Positions 24,514 to 34,557 of a stretch of 53,240 nucleotides of DNA are shown piece after piece (the first letter of the stretch is position 1; the number at the start of each line of letters is the position of its first letter). The DNA lies in assembly GCF_001905655.1 (NCBI RefSeq), contig NZ_JMHT01000028.1:1-53240 (forward strand), given 5' to 3'. Made by a program: the position numbers and the translations under genes. The notes beneath the pieces are model-generated. The model was not told the DNA's origin. It made no database searches and saw nothing but the letters and a program-made list of their open reading frames with translations. The DNA comes from Mycobacterium sp. ST-F2. Lineage in GTDB: Bacteria; Actinomycetota; Actinomycetes; Mycobacteriales; Mycobacteriaceae.

Positions 24514-25911
24514 CTAGGCGGACTCGTTCTTCTCGACCTTGTCGGCCGCGGCCAACGCGTTGAGCTGGTTCTGCAGCATCTGCATCGAGGTCCGCGCGTA
24601 GATCATCTGACTGGTGATCGCCATCTGTGCCCGCCCTCGGCCCAGGAAGGTGACGAACCAGGTGAACAGTGTCGTCACCCGGTTCTTGTAACCGACCAGA
24701 TAGACCAGGTGCAGCACCAGCCACGACAGCCACGCCAGCGGGCCCGCGAACTCGAGCTTCTTCTTGAACCCCGGAACCGGAACCTGCGCGACGGCGTCGA
24801 ACCGCGACACGGTGGCCATGCTGCCCTTGTCCCAGTACTTGAAGGGCTCACGGTTCGCCGGGTCGTCGTGGCCGGCCAGGGATCGCTTGATGATGTCCGC
24901 GGCATAGGCGGCGCCCTGGATGGCTCCCTGCGCCATACCCGGCACGCCTTGGACGGCCATCAGGTCGCCGATGACGAACACGTTCGGGTGGCCTTTGACC
25001 GTCAGGTCCGGCTCGACCATGACGCGGCCGGCCCGGTCGGTCTGGGTGCCGTCGGACTGCTCGGCGATGAGCTTGCCCAGCGGGCTCGCCTGCACGCCGG
25101 CCGACCACACCTTGCACGCACAGTCGATGCGGCGCTCGGTACCGTCCTTGTCCTTGACGGTGATGCCCTTGTAGTCGACGTCGCTGACCATCGCGTTGAG
25201 CTGGATCTCGACCCCGAGCTTCTCCAGGCGCTTCTGCGCCTTGGCGCCGAGCTTGGCGCCCATGGGCGGCAGCACCGCGGGTGCGGCGTCCAGCAGGATC
25301 ACCCGGCAGTCCTGTGGCTTGATGCTCCGGAACGCCCCGGCGAGCGTGCGTTCGGCCAGCTCGGCGATCTGCCCGGCCAGCTCGACGCCGGTGGGCCCGG
25401 CGCCGACGACGACGAACGTCAGCCGGCGTTCCCGCTCGGCGGGGTCGGTGACCACCTCGGCGGCTTCGAACGCGCCGAGGATGCGGCCGCGCAGCTCGAG
25501 GGCGTCGTCGATCGTCTTCATGCCCGGCGCGAACGTCGCGAAGTGGTCGTTGCCGAAGTACGACTGCTGGGCGCCCGCGGCGACGATCAGGCTGTCGAAC
25601 GGCGTGACGGTCTCCTGCGCCATGAGCTTGGAGGTGACGGTCTGTGCCTTCAGGTCGATGTGTTCGACCTCGCCGAGGCGGACGGTGACGTTCTTCTGCT
25701 TGCGCAGGACCAGCCGCGTCGTGGGCGCGATCTCGCCTTCCGACAGGATGCCGGTGGCGACCTGGTACAGCAGCGGCTGGAACAGGTGCGTTGTCGTGCG
25801 CGAGATCAGGGTGATGTCGACATCGGCGCGTTTGAGGGCCTTGGCGGCCTGGAGGCCACCGAAACCCGATCCGATGACGACGACGCGGTGACGCGGGGAC
25901 GCGAGGGTCAT
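24514..25911 (-). CDS. ndh: Type II NADH:quinone dehydrogenase
   Basis: Single-subunit, non-proton-pumping NADH:menaquinone oxidoreductase, 465 residues. FAD motif VVVIGSGFGGLQAAKAL at the N-terminus, the active-site stretch FQPLLYQVATGILS, NADH motif VVVGAGPTGVELAGQIAEL, the FAD-binding GHPNVFVIGDLMAV and the quinone-site AQGAIQGAAYAADII. C-terminal membrane-anchoring helices (LAWLSWLVLHLVYLVGY). ATG at 25911 follows AAGGAG; the longer frame upstream is not coding. M. tuberculosis counterpart Rv1854c lies elsewhere in that genome. Confidence 0.95.
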   Translation of the reverse strand: MTLASPRHRVVVIGSGFGGLQAAKALKRADVDITLISRTTTHLFQPLLYQVATGILSEGEIAPTTRLVLRKQKNVTVRLGEVEHIDLKAQTVTSKLMAQETVTPFDSLIVAAGAQQSYFGNDHFATFAPGMKTIDDALELRGRILGAFEAAEVVTDPAERERRLTFVVVGAGPTGVELAGQIAELAERTLAGAFRSIKPQDCRVILLDAAPAVLPPMGAKLGAKAQKRLEKLGVEIQLNAMVSDVDYKGITVKDKDGTERRIDCACKVWSAGVQASPLGKLIAEQSDGTQTDRAGRVMVEPDLTVKGHPNVFVIGDLMAVQGVPGMAQGAIQGAAYAADIIKRSLAGHDDPANREPFKYWDKGSMATVSRFDAVAQVPVPGFKKKLEFAGPLAWLSWLVLHLVYLVGYKNRVTTLFTWFVTFLGRGRAQMAITSQMIYARTSMQMLQNQLNALAAADKVEKNESA

Positions 25912-26049
25912 GTTGCTCCTTCGGGCACAACGTGAGGACCGAACGACAGGGCAAACATACGTGGAGTTGTCCAACTATGGGCGGCAACCGTGCGGGACGC
26001 CGCCCGCGGGGCGCGTTTGCGTGCCGGCTGAGTGGGAATCGCAATAGCA

Positions 26050-26877
26050 ATGACCCACTGGCACTACGGCAATTACGCGCCACCGCACCCGCTCCAGCCG
26101 GAGCCGCCGATGGCGGATCGCGCCGACGAGACCGTCCCCGGGCACTGGCTTCTGGCCCGGCTCGGAAAACGCGTACTGCGACCCGGCGGTATCCGTTTGA
26201 CGCGGAGGCTATTGGCTGACGCGGCCGTCAGCGATGCCGACGTCGTCGAATTCGCGCCGGGCATGGGGCGTACCGCGGCCGAGATTCTCGGCTGCGGCCC
26301 ACGCTCCTATCTGGCGGTGGAGCTGGACGCTGATGCGGCAGAGGCTGCCGCTCTGGTGGCCGGACAGGGACCGGTGAAAGTCGGCGATGCCGCCCACACC
26401 GGCCTGCCCGACGCCTGTGCCGACGTGGTGGCCGGGGAGGCGCTGCTGACGATGCACAGCGCGGAATCCAAGCAAGCGATCGTTGCCGAGGCCGTGCGGT
26501 TGCTGCGCCCCGGCGGCCGTTACGCCGTGCACGAGCTGGCCATGTCGCCCGACGATGCGGCCGAGGCCGCGGACATCTCGGGCGGGCTGGCCGGAGCCGC
26601 ACTGACCAAGGTTCAGCCGATGTCGCCGGCCGCGTGGAAGCAGCTGCTGACGGCGGCGGGGCTGACGGTCGAGCGGGTGCGGACAGCCCCGGCGTCGCCG
26701 TTGGCGCGGCGGCGCCAGTTCGTCGACGAAGGTGCTTGGGGTGCACTGTGTTTCATGGCTCGGCTGGCGGTGCGTCCGGCCGCGCGCCGGCGCGTCCGCC
26801 GGTTGCGGGCCTCGTATACCCGGCACCGCGCGAGCCTGGTGGCGGTAGCCCTGCTCGCGTCGAAACCGACAGGCTAG
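26050..26877 (+). CDS. Class I SAM-dependent methyltransferase
   Basis: 275 residues from the ATG at 26050. The SAM site is VVEFAPGMGRTAAEIL, then LAVELDADAAEA as motif II and VRLLRPGGRYAVHEL as the post-motif. The ATG at 26110 (MADRADETVPGHWLLARLGKRV) is an alternative; I prefer 26050 because GC at third positions becomes coding-like there. Substrate unknown. Its stop overlaps the convergent lipoprotein stop. Confidence 0.8.
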   Translation: MTHWHYGNYAPPHPLQPEPPMADRADETVPGHWLLARLGKRVLRPGGIRLTRRLLADAAVSDADVVEFAPGMGRTAAEILGCGPRSYLAVELDADAAEAAALVAGQGPVKVGDAAHTGLPDACADVVAGEALLTMHSAESKQAIVAEAVRLLRPGGRYAVHELAMSPDDAAEAADISGGLAGAALTKVQPMSPAAWKQLLTAAGLTVERVRTAPASPLARRRQFVDEGAWGALCFMARLAVRPAARRRVRRLRASYTRHRASLVAVALLASKPTG

Positions 26878-27317
26878 CGGGCGGCCGGCATCTCGATCCC
26901 CATCTGCTGCAAGGCCTTTCGCATGGAAGTGTCGCCGCGGTCCAGATAGCCGCTCAGCTGGTCGAGCGCGGCATCCGCGGTTCCGGGCGTCATCATCATG
27001 CAGACCCGCGCGAACGAGCGGAAGTTGTCGATGCTGTCGCGCAACGACTCGTTCACGTCCTCGTCGGGTGTCGGCAGGTTCTTGCCCAGACTGTCCAGCG
27101 TCCCTTGCAGTTTCGCGCAGTCCCTCGACATGGCGACGAAGTCATGGGCTGTCATCGAATCTCCCACCGTGCCGAGCATGCCGCCCAGGTTCGCCACCGA
27201 ATCGGTGATGGGCCGCTGCCAGGAGAGCTCCGCCGGTGCGCCCGCTTCGCCCGGCACCGTCTGTGTGCAGGCACTGAGCAGCGCGCCTGCCACCGCCAGT
27301 GCCGCTACTCGACGCAT
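26874..27317 (-). CDS. Small putative lipoprotein
   Basis: 147 residues. Signal peptide MRRVAALAVAGALLSACTQ with lipobox LSAC (Cys17). The mature part is helical with Cys in SRDCAKLQGTL and ARVCMMMTP; the Cys pair may be bonded. No function known. It is divergent from the PheC-like gene, with 45 bp between the starts. Its TAG overlaps the methyltransferase TAG by two bases on opposite strands. Confidence 0.75.
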   Translation of the reverse strand: MRRVAALAVAGALLSACTQTVPGEAGAPAELSWQRPITDSVANLGGMLGTVGDSMTAHDFVAMSRDCAKLQGTLDSLGKNLPTPDEDVNESLRDSIDNFRSFARVCMMMTPGTADAALDQLSGYLDRGDTSMRKALQQMGIEMPAAR

Positions 27318-27362
27318 ACAGCCAGCGTAGGTGAGTCCGCGGCCGCGTGAGAGCCTGGCGGA

Positions 27363-28127
27363 ATGAGGCGCACAGTGATCAGCAGCGCGATCGCGGCGGT
27401 CGTCGGCCTGGCTGCGGCGTGCAGCCCGCCACCGTCGACATCCCCGGGCCAGGTATTGAAGGTGTGCAGTACCGGCGATTACCGCCCGTTCACCTACCGC
27501 GACGCCGACGGCCAGTGGAGCGGCATGGACATCGACCTGGTCCGGGATTTCGCCCGGGAGTCCGGCGCGGAACTGCAACTCGTGCCGACCACCTGGCCGA
27601 CGCTGATGGCCGACCTCGGCCACAAATGCGAGCTCGCGGTCGGCGGCATCACCGTCACCCCGGACCGCGCCGCCAAAGCGCTGTTCTCCGACCCGTATCT
27701 GCGCGACGGCAAGGCGGCTGTCATCCGTTGTGCCGACGCCGCGAAATACCGGTCGCTGGCCGATATCGACCGCGGGGGAGTGCGGGTGGTGGTCAATCCC
27801 GGTGGCACCAACGAACAGTTCGACCGGGCCAACCTGCATCACGCGACGATCGTCGGATATCCCGACAACAACACCATTTTCGATCAGGTCATCGAGGGCA
27901 AGGCCGACGTCATGATCACCGATGGCAGCGAAATCCGTTGGCAGGTAACGCAACACCCGCAGCTGTGCGGGGTGTCGACCGACCAGCCGTTCACCGTCGC
28001 GCAGAAGGCCTACCTCGTGGCCAAGGGCGGGGCGGCCCTGCAGCAGCGAATCAACCAGTGGTTCAGCACCATTCGCGGCAATGGTGGTTATGCGGCCGTC
28101 AGTCGTAAGTGGCTGGGTGCGCCCTAA
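27363..28127 (+). CDS. Cyclohexadienyl dehydratase-like (PheC) periplasmic solute-binding-fold protein
   Basis: 254 residues, type 3 solute-binding fold with an export signal and Cys20 at a weak lipobox (AAAC). It resembles PheC, the periplasmic prephenate/arogenate dehydratase: KVCSTGDYRPFTYRDADGQW, PTTWPTLMADL, CELAVGGITVT, NPGGTNEQFDRANL and ADVMITDGSE. The Glu190 in ITDGSE matches the position of the catalytic Glu in the Pseudomonas enzyme (TDxSE). So it may be an enzyme, not an amino-acid binding protein. It converges on a kinase with the same fold, their stops overlapping by 4 bp. Confidence 0.75.
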   Translation: MRRTVISSAIAAVVGLAAACSPPPSTSPGQVLKVCSTGDYRPFTYRDADGQWSGMDIDLVRDFARESGAELQLVPTTWPTLMADLGHKCELAVGGITVTPDRAAKALFSDPYLRDGKAAVIRCADAAKYRSLADIDRGGVRVVVNPGGTNEQFDRANLHHATIVGYPDNNTIFDQVIEGKADVMITDGSEIRWQVTQHPQLCGVSTDQPFTVAQKAYLVAKGGAALQQRINQWFSTIRGNGGYAAVSRKWLGAP

Positions 28128-29905
28128 CGCAGCGCGCCGTTGATCACCGGTTTGTCGATGACGCCCATCTCCACACCCCATTTGGTGGCGATCTGCCGGT
28201 ACTCGCCGGTTTTCATCAGGTGGTTCAGCGCCGCCTGTAGCGCGGAGGCGAGCGACGAGCCTTTCGGCACGGGCCACCCGTACGGCTGCGGGTCGACGAT
28301 CCCGCCTGCCGCTTCGAGCTTGCCGCCGCTGAGCTTGATCGCGTAGCCGGTGACGGGGGAGTCGGCCGCCATCGCGTCGACGGTGCCGGCCAGCAGTGCC
28401 GCCGTGACGCCGTCCTGTCCGGCGATGGGCACGATCTCGATGGGCGCCACCCCGGCCGCGACGCACGCCGCGCTGCGGCCCGGCAGGTGGTCGGTCTGCT
28501 CGACAGAGCCGAGGTGCACGCCGACGCGCAATCCGCACGCGGCATTGGGGTCCACACTCGATCCGGCCCGCCGCGCCCACAGGACGCCGGCCTTGAAGTA
28601 CGTCACGAAGTCGGCCGACTTCTCGCGCTGTTTCGTGTCGGTGGTCGACGAAGCGCCGACGGAGATGATGCCGTCGCGGACCGAGGCCACGATCTTGGAG
28701 ATGCCGATCTCCTTGAACTCTGGTTCGAGTCCCAGTACCCGGCTCACCGCGGTCATCAGGTCGACGTCGAAGCCCGTGAACTTGCCGTCGGGCCCCTTGA
28801 ATTCGTTTGGCGCATAAGGAATGTTGACGCCCACCACGAGTCGGCCCGAATCCTTGATGTCCGCGGGCAGTTTGTCGGCGATCGATGGGACGGATCCCGA
28901 CGGCCCGACCTGGTACTGCCGCGACCAGTAGAGCCAGGCGGTCGCGGCGCCGGCGGCCAGCACGACCACGGCGCCGACCGCGACGATGATCCGCCGGGTG
29001 CGGCGCTTCGGTTCGGCTGTCTGTACGGCGTGGCGCCCTGATCCCGATCGTGAGCCGGCGCGGGTGCCTGTCCGCCCCGAGAGGCGGATCTGCGCCGTCA
29101 GTGCGGCGCGGGCGGCGGCAGCGAGCTCGCCGGCGTGCTGGTAGCGCTTGCCGGGTTTCTTGGCCATGCCTTCGGCGATCACCTCGTCGAAGGCGGCGAG
29201 CCGCGGGTCGGTGTCCGACGGCTTCGGCGCCGGCGCGCTGACGTGCCCGGCGATCTGGTGCTCGAGGCTGTCGGCCGGATAGGGGCGCTTGCCTGTGAGG
29301 CATTCGTACAGCACGCAGCTCAGCGCGTAGATGTCCGAGCGCGGGTCGGCCTGGCCGCCCTCGAACCGCTCGGGCGCCATGTACGCCAGGGTGCCCAGAG
29401 TGCTTCCCGCCGTGGTCAATCCGTGCTCGCCGGCGGTGCGGGCGAGGCCGAAGTCGATGAGGTAGGCGAAGTCGTGGTCGGTCACCAGAATGTTCGAGGG
29501 TTTGATGTCCCGGTGGATCAGCCCGGTTGCGTGCGCGGCGTCCAGGGCCGCGGCGATCTGCTCGATGATCCCGACGGAGAACTCGGGGCTCGGACGGTGC
29601 TCGGTGTCCGCCAGAATTTCGGCGAGGGTACGGCCCTCGATGAGTCGCATGTCCAGGTAGAGCTGGCCGTCGATCTCGCCGAAACCGTGAATGGGGACGA
29701 CGTGCGGCTCGTTCAGGCCGGCCGCGGCCTGGGACTCACGCTTGAACCGTTCCTGGAACACGGGGTCCTTCGCGAGATGCGGCGGCAGCACCTTGAGCGC
29801 GACGGTCCGCTGGGTGTTGGTGTCGAAGGCGATGTACACCTCGCCCATGCCGCCGCGGCCTATCAGTTCGCGCAGCTCGTAGTGCCCGAATCGTGTCGGC
29901 TCCAC
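28124..29905 (-). CDS. Ser/Thr protein kinase with extracellular solute-binding sensor domain
   Basis: 593 residues. Kinase domain 1-280: glycine loop GRGGMGEV (16-23), Lys38 in VALKV, catalytic HRDIKPSN (Asp133), DFG (151-153), LAYMAPERFEG. Then a linker, one membrane helix (IIVAVGAVVVLAAGAATAWLY, ~310-330) and an extracytoplasmic type 3 solute-binding domain (LVVGVNIPYAPNEFKGPDGK, GFDVDLMTAVSRVLG, VDAMAADSPVTGY). The sensor lacks the TDxSE motif of its PheC-like neighbour, so it is a binding sensor. GTG at 29905 has AAGGAG 6 bp upstream. Probably senses an amino acid or aromatic acid outside the membrane. Confidence 0.9.
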   Translation of the reverse strand: MEPTRFGHYELRELIGRGGMGEVYIAFDTNTQRTVALKVLPPHLAKDPVFQERFKRESQAAAGLNEPHVVPIHGFGEIDGQLYLDMRLIEGRTLAEILADTEHRPSPEFSVGIIEQIAAALDAAHATGLIHRDIKPSNILVTDHDFAYLIDFGLARTAGEHGLTTAGSTLGTLAYMAPERFEGGQADPRSDIYALSCVLYECLTGKRPYPADSLEHQIAGHVSAPAPKPSDTDPRLAAFDEVIAEGMAKKPGKRYQHAGELAAAARAALTAQIRLSGRTGTRAGSRSGSGRHAVQTAEPKRRTRRIIVAVGAVVVLAAGAATAWLYWSRQYQVGPSGSVPSIADKLPADIKDSGRLVVGVNIPYAPNEFKGPDGKFTGFDVDLMTAVSRVLGLEPEFKEIGISKIVASVRDGIISVGASSTTDTKQREKSADFVTYFKAGVLWARRAGSSVDPNAACGLRVGVHLGSVEQTDHLPGRSAACVAAGVAPIEIVPIAGQDGVTAALLAGTVDAMAADSPVTGYAIKLSGGKLEAAGGIVDPQPYGWPVPKGSSLASALQAALNHLMKTGEYRQIATKWGVEMGVIDKPVINGALR

Positions 29906-29990
29906 CCAGCACTCCTTGGCCGTGTCAGTTTCGTGTGAAAGCTACAACACGTGGTCAGCGGTGTCGGCGCGAATGAAACCGCTGCATTGT

Positions 29991-30488
29991 TCAGACCGCG
30001 CGCAGATAGCGCTGGGTGATCACCCGCTGTGCCGCCCGCGCGACGGGCGAACCCAGCCGGCTCCACCAATTGGCCGGCCGCGAGAATGCACTGATCTCGG
30101 CGTAGACCGCATCGGTCGTCGGATCGTGGCGTACGAAGAACAGCTCCTCGCCGGACTCCGGATGGCCGGGCAGCGTCCCGTACGCGAACCCGCGGCGGTC
30201 GGGCTCGTCGACGACGTACACCACGCGGCACGGCACCCGCAGGGGCCCGAGGCGGCCCAGCATGTCGGTTCCCGGTGCCGCGGTCACGGTGGTCGCCTCC
30301 ACCTTCATCCCGACACCCCGCTGCATGCCCCAGCGCAGCAGCGCGTCGGCGGCTGCGTCGAATCGCGCTCGGCCGGTCCCGATCTGGGCCGACGCCCGCA
30401 CGTGGTGATAGTCGCTCGGCAGCTCACCGGCGGTGGCTCCCACGTCGGGGTAGGTAAATGCCAGTCCCGCCAGGTCGGTCAGTCGCAT
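29991..30488 (-). CDS. DUF1990 family protein
   Basis: 165 residues from the ATG at 30488 (MRLTDLAGLAFTYPDVGATAG), preceded by AAGGTGG. Matches DUF1990 (GFAYGTLPGHPESGEELFFVRHD is typical). Function unknown; possibly a lipid-binding beta-barrel. It is divergent from the thioesterase gene 33 bp away. Confidence 0.82.
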   Translation of the reverse strand: MRLTDLAGLAFTYPDVGATAGELPSDYHHVRASAQIGTGRARFDAAADALLRWGMQRGVGMKVEATTVTAAPGTDMLGRLGPLRVPCRVVYVVDEPDRRGFAYGTLPGHPESGEELFFVRHDPTTDAVYAEISAFSRPANWWSRLGSPVARAAQRVITQRYLRAV

Positions 30489-30521
30489 GAGGCCACCTTG
30501 CCACCGTGATAAGAGAAACAG

Positions 30522-31133
30522 GTGGACAAGCATGCAGGCGGCGGATTCAACCCGCCCGAACCCACCGCCCACGGCGGCCCGGACTACGGCCGGTTCGTCG
30601 AGTCCGTCCGCATGGCCGGCGACAACGCCCGCGGCGCCGACGCACCCGACGACGTCATCACCGAGGCTGCCAACCTGATCGAGAAGGCCAACGCCCTACT
30701 GGCGCCGTACCGCGCCGACGAGTGGCACTCGCCGTCGGGCCGGCGCCTCGACCTGCCCAACCGCGGCAACATCCTCAACGTGCCGTCGGATCTGAAGGTC
30801 ACCGACGACGGCCGTATTGCCGGTCCGGTCCGGTTCCGCCGCTTCCATCTGGGTCGCAACGGAGCAGCGCACGGCGGGGCCATCGGGCTGCTGTTCGACT
30901 CGGTGCTGGGGCACGCCGCCTACCGGCTCACCGACAGCCCATTCCAGCGCACCGCCTATCTGCACATCAATTACCGGCAGATCGTCCCGGTCGAGCGGGA
31001 TCTGCAAGCCACCGCCACTTTGGAGCGCGTCGAGGGCCGCAAGATCTTCATCACGGGCGCGCTGCTGGACGGTGACACCGTCCTCGCTGACGCCGAAGCC
31101 CTCTTCGTGAAGCTCAAGCCGGGTCAGCCCTGA
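30522..31133 (+). CDS. PaaI-type hotdog thioesterase
   Basis: 203 residues, GTG start. Hotdog domain from ~100: FRRFHLGRNGAAHGGAIGLLFDSVLGHAA has the HGG and Asp region of PaaI acyl-CoA thioesterases, followed by TAYLHINYRQIVPVERDLQA. The N-terminal ~70 residues are an added helical region. Substrate unknown. Co-directional with thrS ~80 bp downstream. Confidence 0.83.
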   Translation: MDKHAGGGFNPPEPTAHGGPDYGRFVESVRMAGDNARGADAPDDVITEAANLIEKANALLAPYRADEWHSPSGRRLDLPNRGNILNVPSDLKVTDDGRIAGPVRFRRFHLGRNGAAHGGAIGLLFDSVLGHAAYRLTDSPFQRTAYLHINYRQIVPVERDLQATATLERVEGRKIFITGALLDGDTVLADAEALFVKLKPGQP

Positions 31134-31211
31134 GGTGGCGCTGCGCCGCGACGCGATGACCGGTGCCGATAGCATGGTCGCGATCGTCACCTAACCATTA
31201 GGAGTGTCTCG

Positions 31212-33272
31212 ATGACCGCCGTCGCCAGCCCCGCACCAGCAGCCCCGATCCGGGTCGCTGCCGGGACTACCGCCGGCGCCGCGGTCCGCGAGGCCGGGCT
31301 GCCGCAGCGTGGCGAGGTCGACGCCATCGTCGTGGTCAAGGACGCCGACGGCCGGCTGCGCGACCTGTCGTGGATCCCGGACGTCGATGTCGAGGTCATC
31401 CCGGTGGCCGCGAACACCGAAGACGGCCGCAGCGTCATCCGCCACTCGTGTGCCCACGTGCTGGCCCAGGCCGTGCAGGACCTCTTCCCGGAGGCCAAGC
31501 TCGGCATCGGCCCGCCGATCACCGACGGCTTCTACTACGACTTCGACGTCGCCGAGCCGTTCACGCCGGAGGATCTGGCCAAGCTCGAGAAGCGCATGCA
31601 GAAGATCGTCAAGGACGGTCAGTTGTTCGACCGCCGCGTGTACGCGTCCAAGGAGCAGGCCCGCGAGGAGCTGGCCAAGGAGCCGTACAAGCTCGAACTG
31701 GTCGACGACAAGTCCGGTGACGCCGACATCATGGAGGTCGGCGGCGACGAGCTGACGGCTTACGACAACCTCAATCCCCGCACCCGCGAACGGATTTGGG
31801 GTGACCTGTGCCGTGGCCCGCACATCCCGACCACCAAGCACATCCCGGCGTTCAAGCTCACCCGCAGCAGCGCGGCGTACTGGCGCGGCGACCAGAAGAA
31901 CGCCAGCCTGCAGCGTGTCTACGGCACCGCCTGGGAGTCGCAGGAGGCGCTGGACAAGCACCTCGAACTGATCGAGGAGGCGCTGCGCCGCGACCACCGC
32001 AAGCTGGGCGTCGAGCTGGACCTGTTCAGCTTCCCCGACGAGCTGGGTTCGGGCCTGCCGGTGTTCCATCCCAAGGGCGGCATCATCCGGCGTGAGCTGG
32101 AGGACTACTCGCGGCGCAAGCACCAAGAGGCCGGCTACGAGTTCGTCAACACCCCGCACATCACCAAAGAGCAGCTGTACGTCACCTCCGGGCACCTGGA
32201 GTGGTACGCCGACGGCATGTACCCGCCCATGCACATCGACGCGGAGTTCAATGAGGACGGCACGCTGCGCAAGCCGGGGCAGAACTACTACCTCAAGCCC
32301 ATGAACTGCCCCATGCACCACCTGATCTTCCGGTCGCGGGGGCGGTCGTACCGCGAGCTGCCGCTGCGGCTCTTCGAGTTCGGCAGCGTGTACCGCTACG
32401 AGAAGTCCGGCGTCGTCCACGGCCTGACCCGGGTGCGCGGCATGACGCAGGACGACGCGCACATCTACGTCACCCGTGAGCAGATGCGCGACGAGCTGAC
32501 GACGCTGCTGCAGTTCGTGCTGGACCTGCTGAGCGACTACGGCCTGGACGACTACTTCCTGGAGCTGTCGACCAAGGACCCGGACAAGTATGTCGGCTCC
32601 GACGAGCTGTGGGACGAGGCCACCGAGACACTGCGCGAGGTCGCCGAGGCCTCCGGCCTGGATCTGGTGCCGGACCCGGGCGGCGCGGCCTTCTACGGCC
32701 CCAAGATCTCGGTGCAGGTCAAGGATGCGCTGGGCCGCAGCTGGCAGATGTCGACCATCCAGCTGGATTTCAACATGCCTGACCGGTTCGAGCTGGAGTA
32801 CACCGCGGCCGACGGCAGCCGTCAGCGCCCGGTGCTGATCCACCGCGCCCTGTTCGGGTCCATCGAGCGGTTCTTCGGCGTGCTCACCGAGCATTATGCC
32901 GGCGCGTTCCCGGCCTGGCTGGCCCCTGTCCAGGTGGTCGGCATCCCGGTCGCCGATCCGCACCTGGACTACCTGTATGACGTTGCAGCCCAATTGAAGT
33001 CGCGCGGCGTCCGGGTCGAGGTCGACAGCAGCGACGACCGGATGGCGAAGAAGATCGTCAACCACACCAACCAGAAGGTGCCGTTCATGTTGCTGGCGGG
33101 GGACCGTGACGTGGAGTCATCGGCGATTTCCTTCCGGTTCGGTGACCGCACCCAGATCAACGGGGTGCCGCTGGCCGAGGCCATCGACATCATCACCGGA
33201 TGGATCGGCCGCCGCGAAAACGCTGTCCCGACAGCCGAATTGGTGAACGAAGCGCGGGGCGCGCAGGCGTGA
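31212..33272 (+). CDS. thrS: Threonyl-tRNA synthetase
   Basis: 686 residues, class II synthetase charging tRNA-Thr. Catalytic zinc ligands: Cys and His in KPMNCPMHH and His in [13 protein letters not shown]. Motif 2 is [12 protein letters not shown]; the editing domain precedes ([16 protein letters not shown], the HxxxH site). A TGS domain leads and the anticodon domain ends at NAVPTAE. AGGAG lies upstream of the ATG. It heads the thrS-HIT-pgsA-patA-pimA-NUDIX operon; the next gene overlaps by 4 bp. Confidence 0.97.
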   Translation: MTAVASPAPAAPIRVAAGTTAGAAVREAGLPQRGEVDAIVVVKDADGRLRDLSWIPDVDVEVIPVAANTEDGRSVIRHSCAHVLAQAVQDLFPEAKLGIGPPITDGFYYDFDVAEPFTPEDLAKLEKRMQKIVKDGQLFDRRVYASKEQAREELAKEPYKLELVDDKSGDADIMEVGGDELTAYDNLNPRTRERIWGDLCRGPHIPTTKHIPAFKLTRSSAAYWRGDQKNASLQRVYGTAWESQEALDKHLELIEEALRRDHRKLGVELDLFSFPDELGSGLPVFHPKGGIIRRELEDYSRRKHQEAGYEFVNTPHITKEQLYVTSGHLEWYADGMYPPMHIDAEFNEDGTLRKPGQNYYLKPMNCPMHHLIFRSRGRSYRELPLRLFEFGSVYRYEKSGVVHGLTRVRGMTQDDAHIYVTREQMRDELTTLLQFVLDLLSDYGLDDYFLELSTKDPDKYVGSDELWDEATETLREVAEASGLDLVPDPGGAAFYGPKISVQVKDALGRSWQMSTIQLDFNMPDRFELEYTAADGSRQRPVLIHRALFGSIERFFGVLTEHYAGAFPAWLAPVQVVGIPVADPHLDYLYDVAAQLKSRGVRVEVDSSDDRMAKKIVNHTNQKVPFMLLAGDRDVESSAISFRFGDRTQINGVPLAEAIDIITGWIGRRENAVPTAELVNEARGAQA

Positions 33273-33901
33273 CCGAGGATCGGAGCATGGTGGACCCCGG
33301 CGGCGGAGACGCCATAGTGGACCGGGGTGTTGGCGACGTCGACTATCTGCAGCGGCTGTGGACGCCGCACCGGATGAGCTACATCGTCGACGCTCCGATG
33401 AAGGGTGGCGAGGGCACGTCCGCGGGCTCGAAGCAGCCTTTCATCGACATTCCCACGATGTCCGACGAGGAGGGCCTGATCGTCGCGCGCGGCGAGCAGG
33501 TCTATGCGGTGCTCAACCTGTACCCGTACAACCCGGGGCACCTCATGGTGGTGCCCTACCGCAAGGTGTCCGAGCTCGAAGACCTCACCGAGGCCGAGAG
33601 CGGCGAGCTGATGGCGTTCACCCAGAAGGCGATTCGGGTGATGAAGGCCATCTCGAACCCGCACGCGTTCAACGTCGGGCTCAACCTGGGTACGTCAGCC
33701 GGCGGCTCGCTGGCCGACCACCTGCACATGCACGTCGTGCCGCGCTGGGGCGGCGACGCCAACTTCATCACCGTCATCGGCGGCACCAAGGTGATCCCGC
33801 AACTGCTGCGCGACACCCGCAAGCTGCTGGCCGACGAATGGGCGGTGCAGGACAGGGCCGGGGCGAGCGCAGCGACGGGAATGGCTGAGGACGCCCCGTG
33901 A
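33269..33901 (+). CDS. HIT-family Ap4A phosphorylase (Rv2613c-type)
   Basis: 210 residues, histidine-triad hydrolase/phosphorylase. The HIT signature is [18 protein letters not shown]; upstream [15 protein letters not shown] is typical. The M. tuberculosis homologue has been characterised as a diadenosine tetraphosphate phosphorylase. GTG start in a 4-bp GTGA overlap with thrS; an ATG at 33287 is an alternative. Ap4A is a by-product of tRNA synthetases, so its linkage to thrS makes sense. Confidence 0.88.
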   Translation: MTEDRSMVDPGGGDAIVDRGVGDVDYLQRLWTPHRMSYIVDAPMKGGEGTSAGSKQPFIDIPTMSDEEGLIVARGEQVYAVLNLYPYNPGHLMVVPYRKVSELEDLTEAESGELMAFTQKAIRVMKAISNPHAFNVGLNLGTSAGGSLADHLHMHVVPRWGGDANFITVIGGTKVIPQLLRDTRKLLADEWAVQDRAGASAATGMAEDAP

Positions 33902-34557
33902 GCGACTTCTACCTGATGACCCGGGCGGCCTACACGAAGTTGAGCCGCCCGCTGGCCCGGGGAGCACTGCGCATCGGTCTGACGCCGGACAGCGTCACCG
34001 TCATCGGTACCACCGCGTCGGTTGTCGGCGCGCTGACGCTGTTCCCGACGGGGCACCTCTGGTACGGCGCCCTCGTGGTCTGGTTCTTCGTGCTGGCCGA
34101 CATGCTCGACGGCGCCATGGCCCGCGAACGCGGCTACGGCACGCGACTCGGGGCGGTGCTCGACGCGACATGCGACCGCATCGGCGACGGCGCGGTGTTC
34201 TGCGGCCTGTTGTGGTGGATCGCGTTCGAGATGCACGACAAGCCGCTGGCCATCGCCACACTCATCTGCCTGGTCACCTCGCAGGTGATCTCGTACATCA
34301 AGGCCCGGGCCGAGGCCAGTGGACTGAACGCCGACGGCGGCTTCATCGAACGCCCCGAGCGGCTGATCATCGTGTTGGTGGGTGCTGGGTTCTCGGACCT
34401 GCCGATCCATCCGCTGCCGTTGGCGCTGCCCATCGCGATGTGGGTGCTGGCCGTCGCCAGCATCATCACGCTGGGCCAGCGTGTCGCCTCGGTGCGCCGC
34501 TCGCCGGGCGCCGATGAGCCGCTGCCGTCGAGCTCGCCCACGAAGGAGCCGTCATGA
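33898..34557 (+). CDS. pgsA1: Phosphatidylinositol phosphate synthase
   Basis: CDP-alcohol phosphatidyltransferase, 219 residues, joining CDP-diacylglycerol and inositol-1-phosphate to give phosphatidylinositol phosphate, the base of PIM, LM and LAM. The signature Asp-x2-Asp-Gly-x2-Ala-Arg-x8-Gly-x3-Asp-x3-Asp is present: DMLDGAMARERGYGTRLG then VLDATCD. Several membrane helices. Overlaps the HIT gene and patA by 4 bp on each side. Confidence 0.95.
   Translation: MSDFYLMTRAAYTKLSRPLARGALRIGLTPDSVTVIGTTASVVGALTLFPTGHLWYGALVVWFFVLADMLDGAMARERGYGTRLGAVLDATCDRIGDGAVFCGLLWWIAFEMHDKPLAIATLICLVTSQVISYIKARAEASGLNADGGFIERPERLIIVLVGAGFSDLPIHPLPLALPIAMWVLAVASIITLGQRVASVRRSPGADEPLPSSSPTKEPS

Noticed and set aside
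26874..29303. 809-residue open frame on the minus strand
   Set aside because: Only its last ~147 codons (26874-27317) are real, a lipoprotein with signal peptide and lipobox. The upstream part is Arg/Gly-rich out-of-frame sequence over the PheC-like gene and the kinase.
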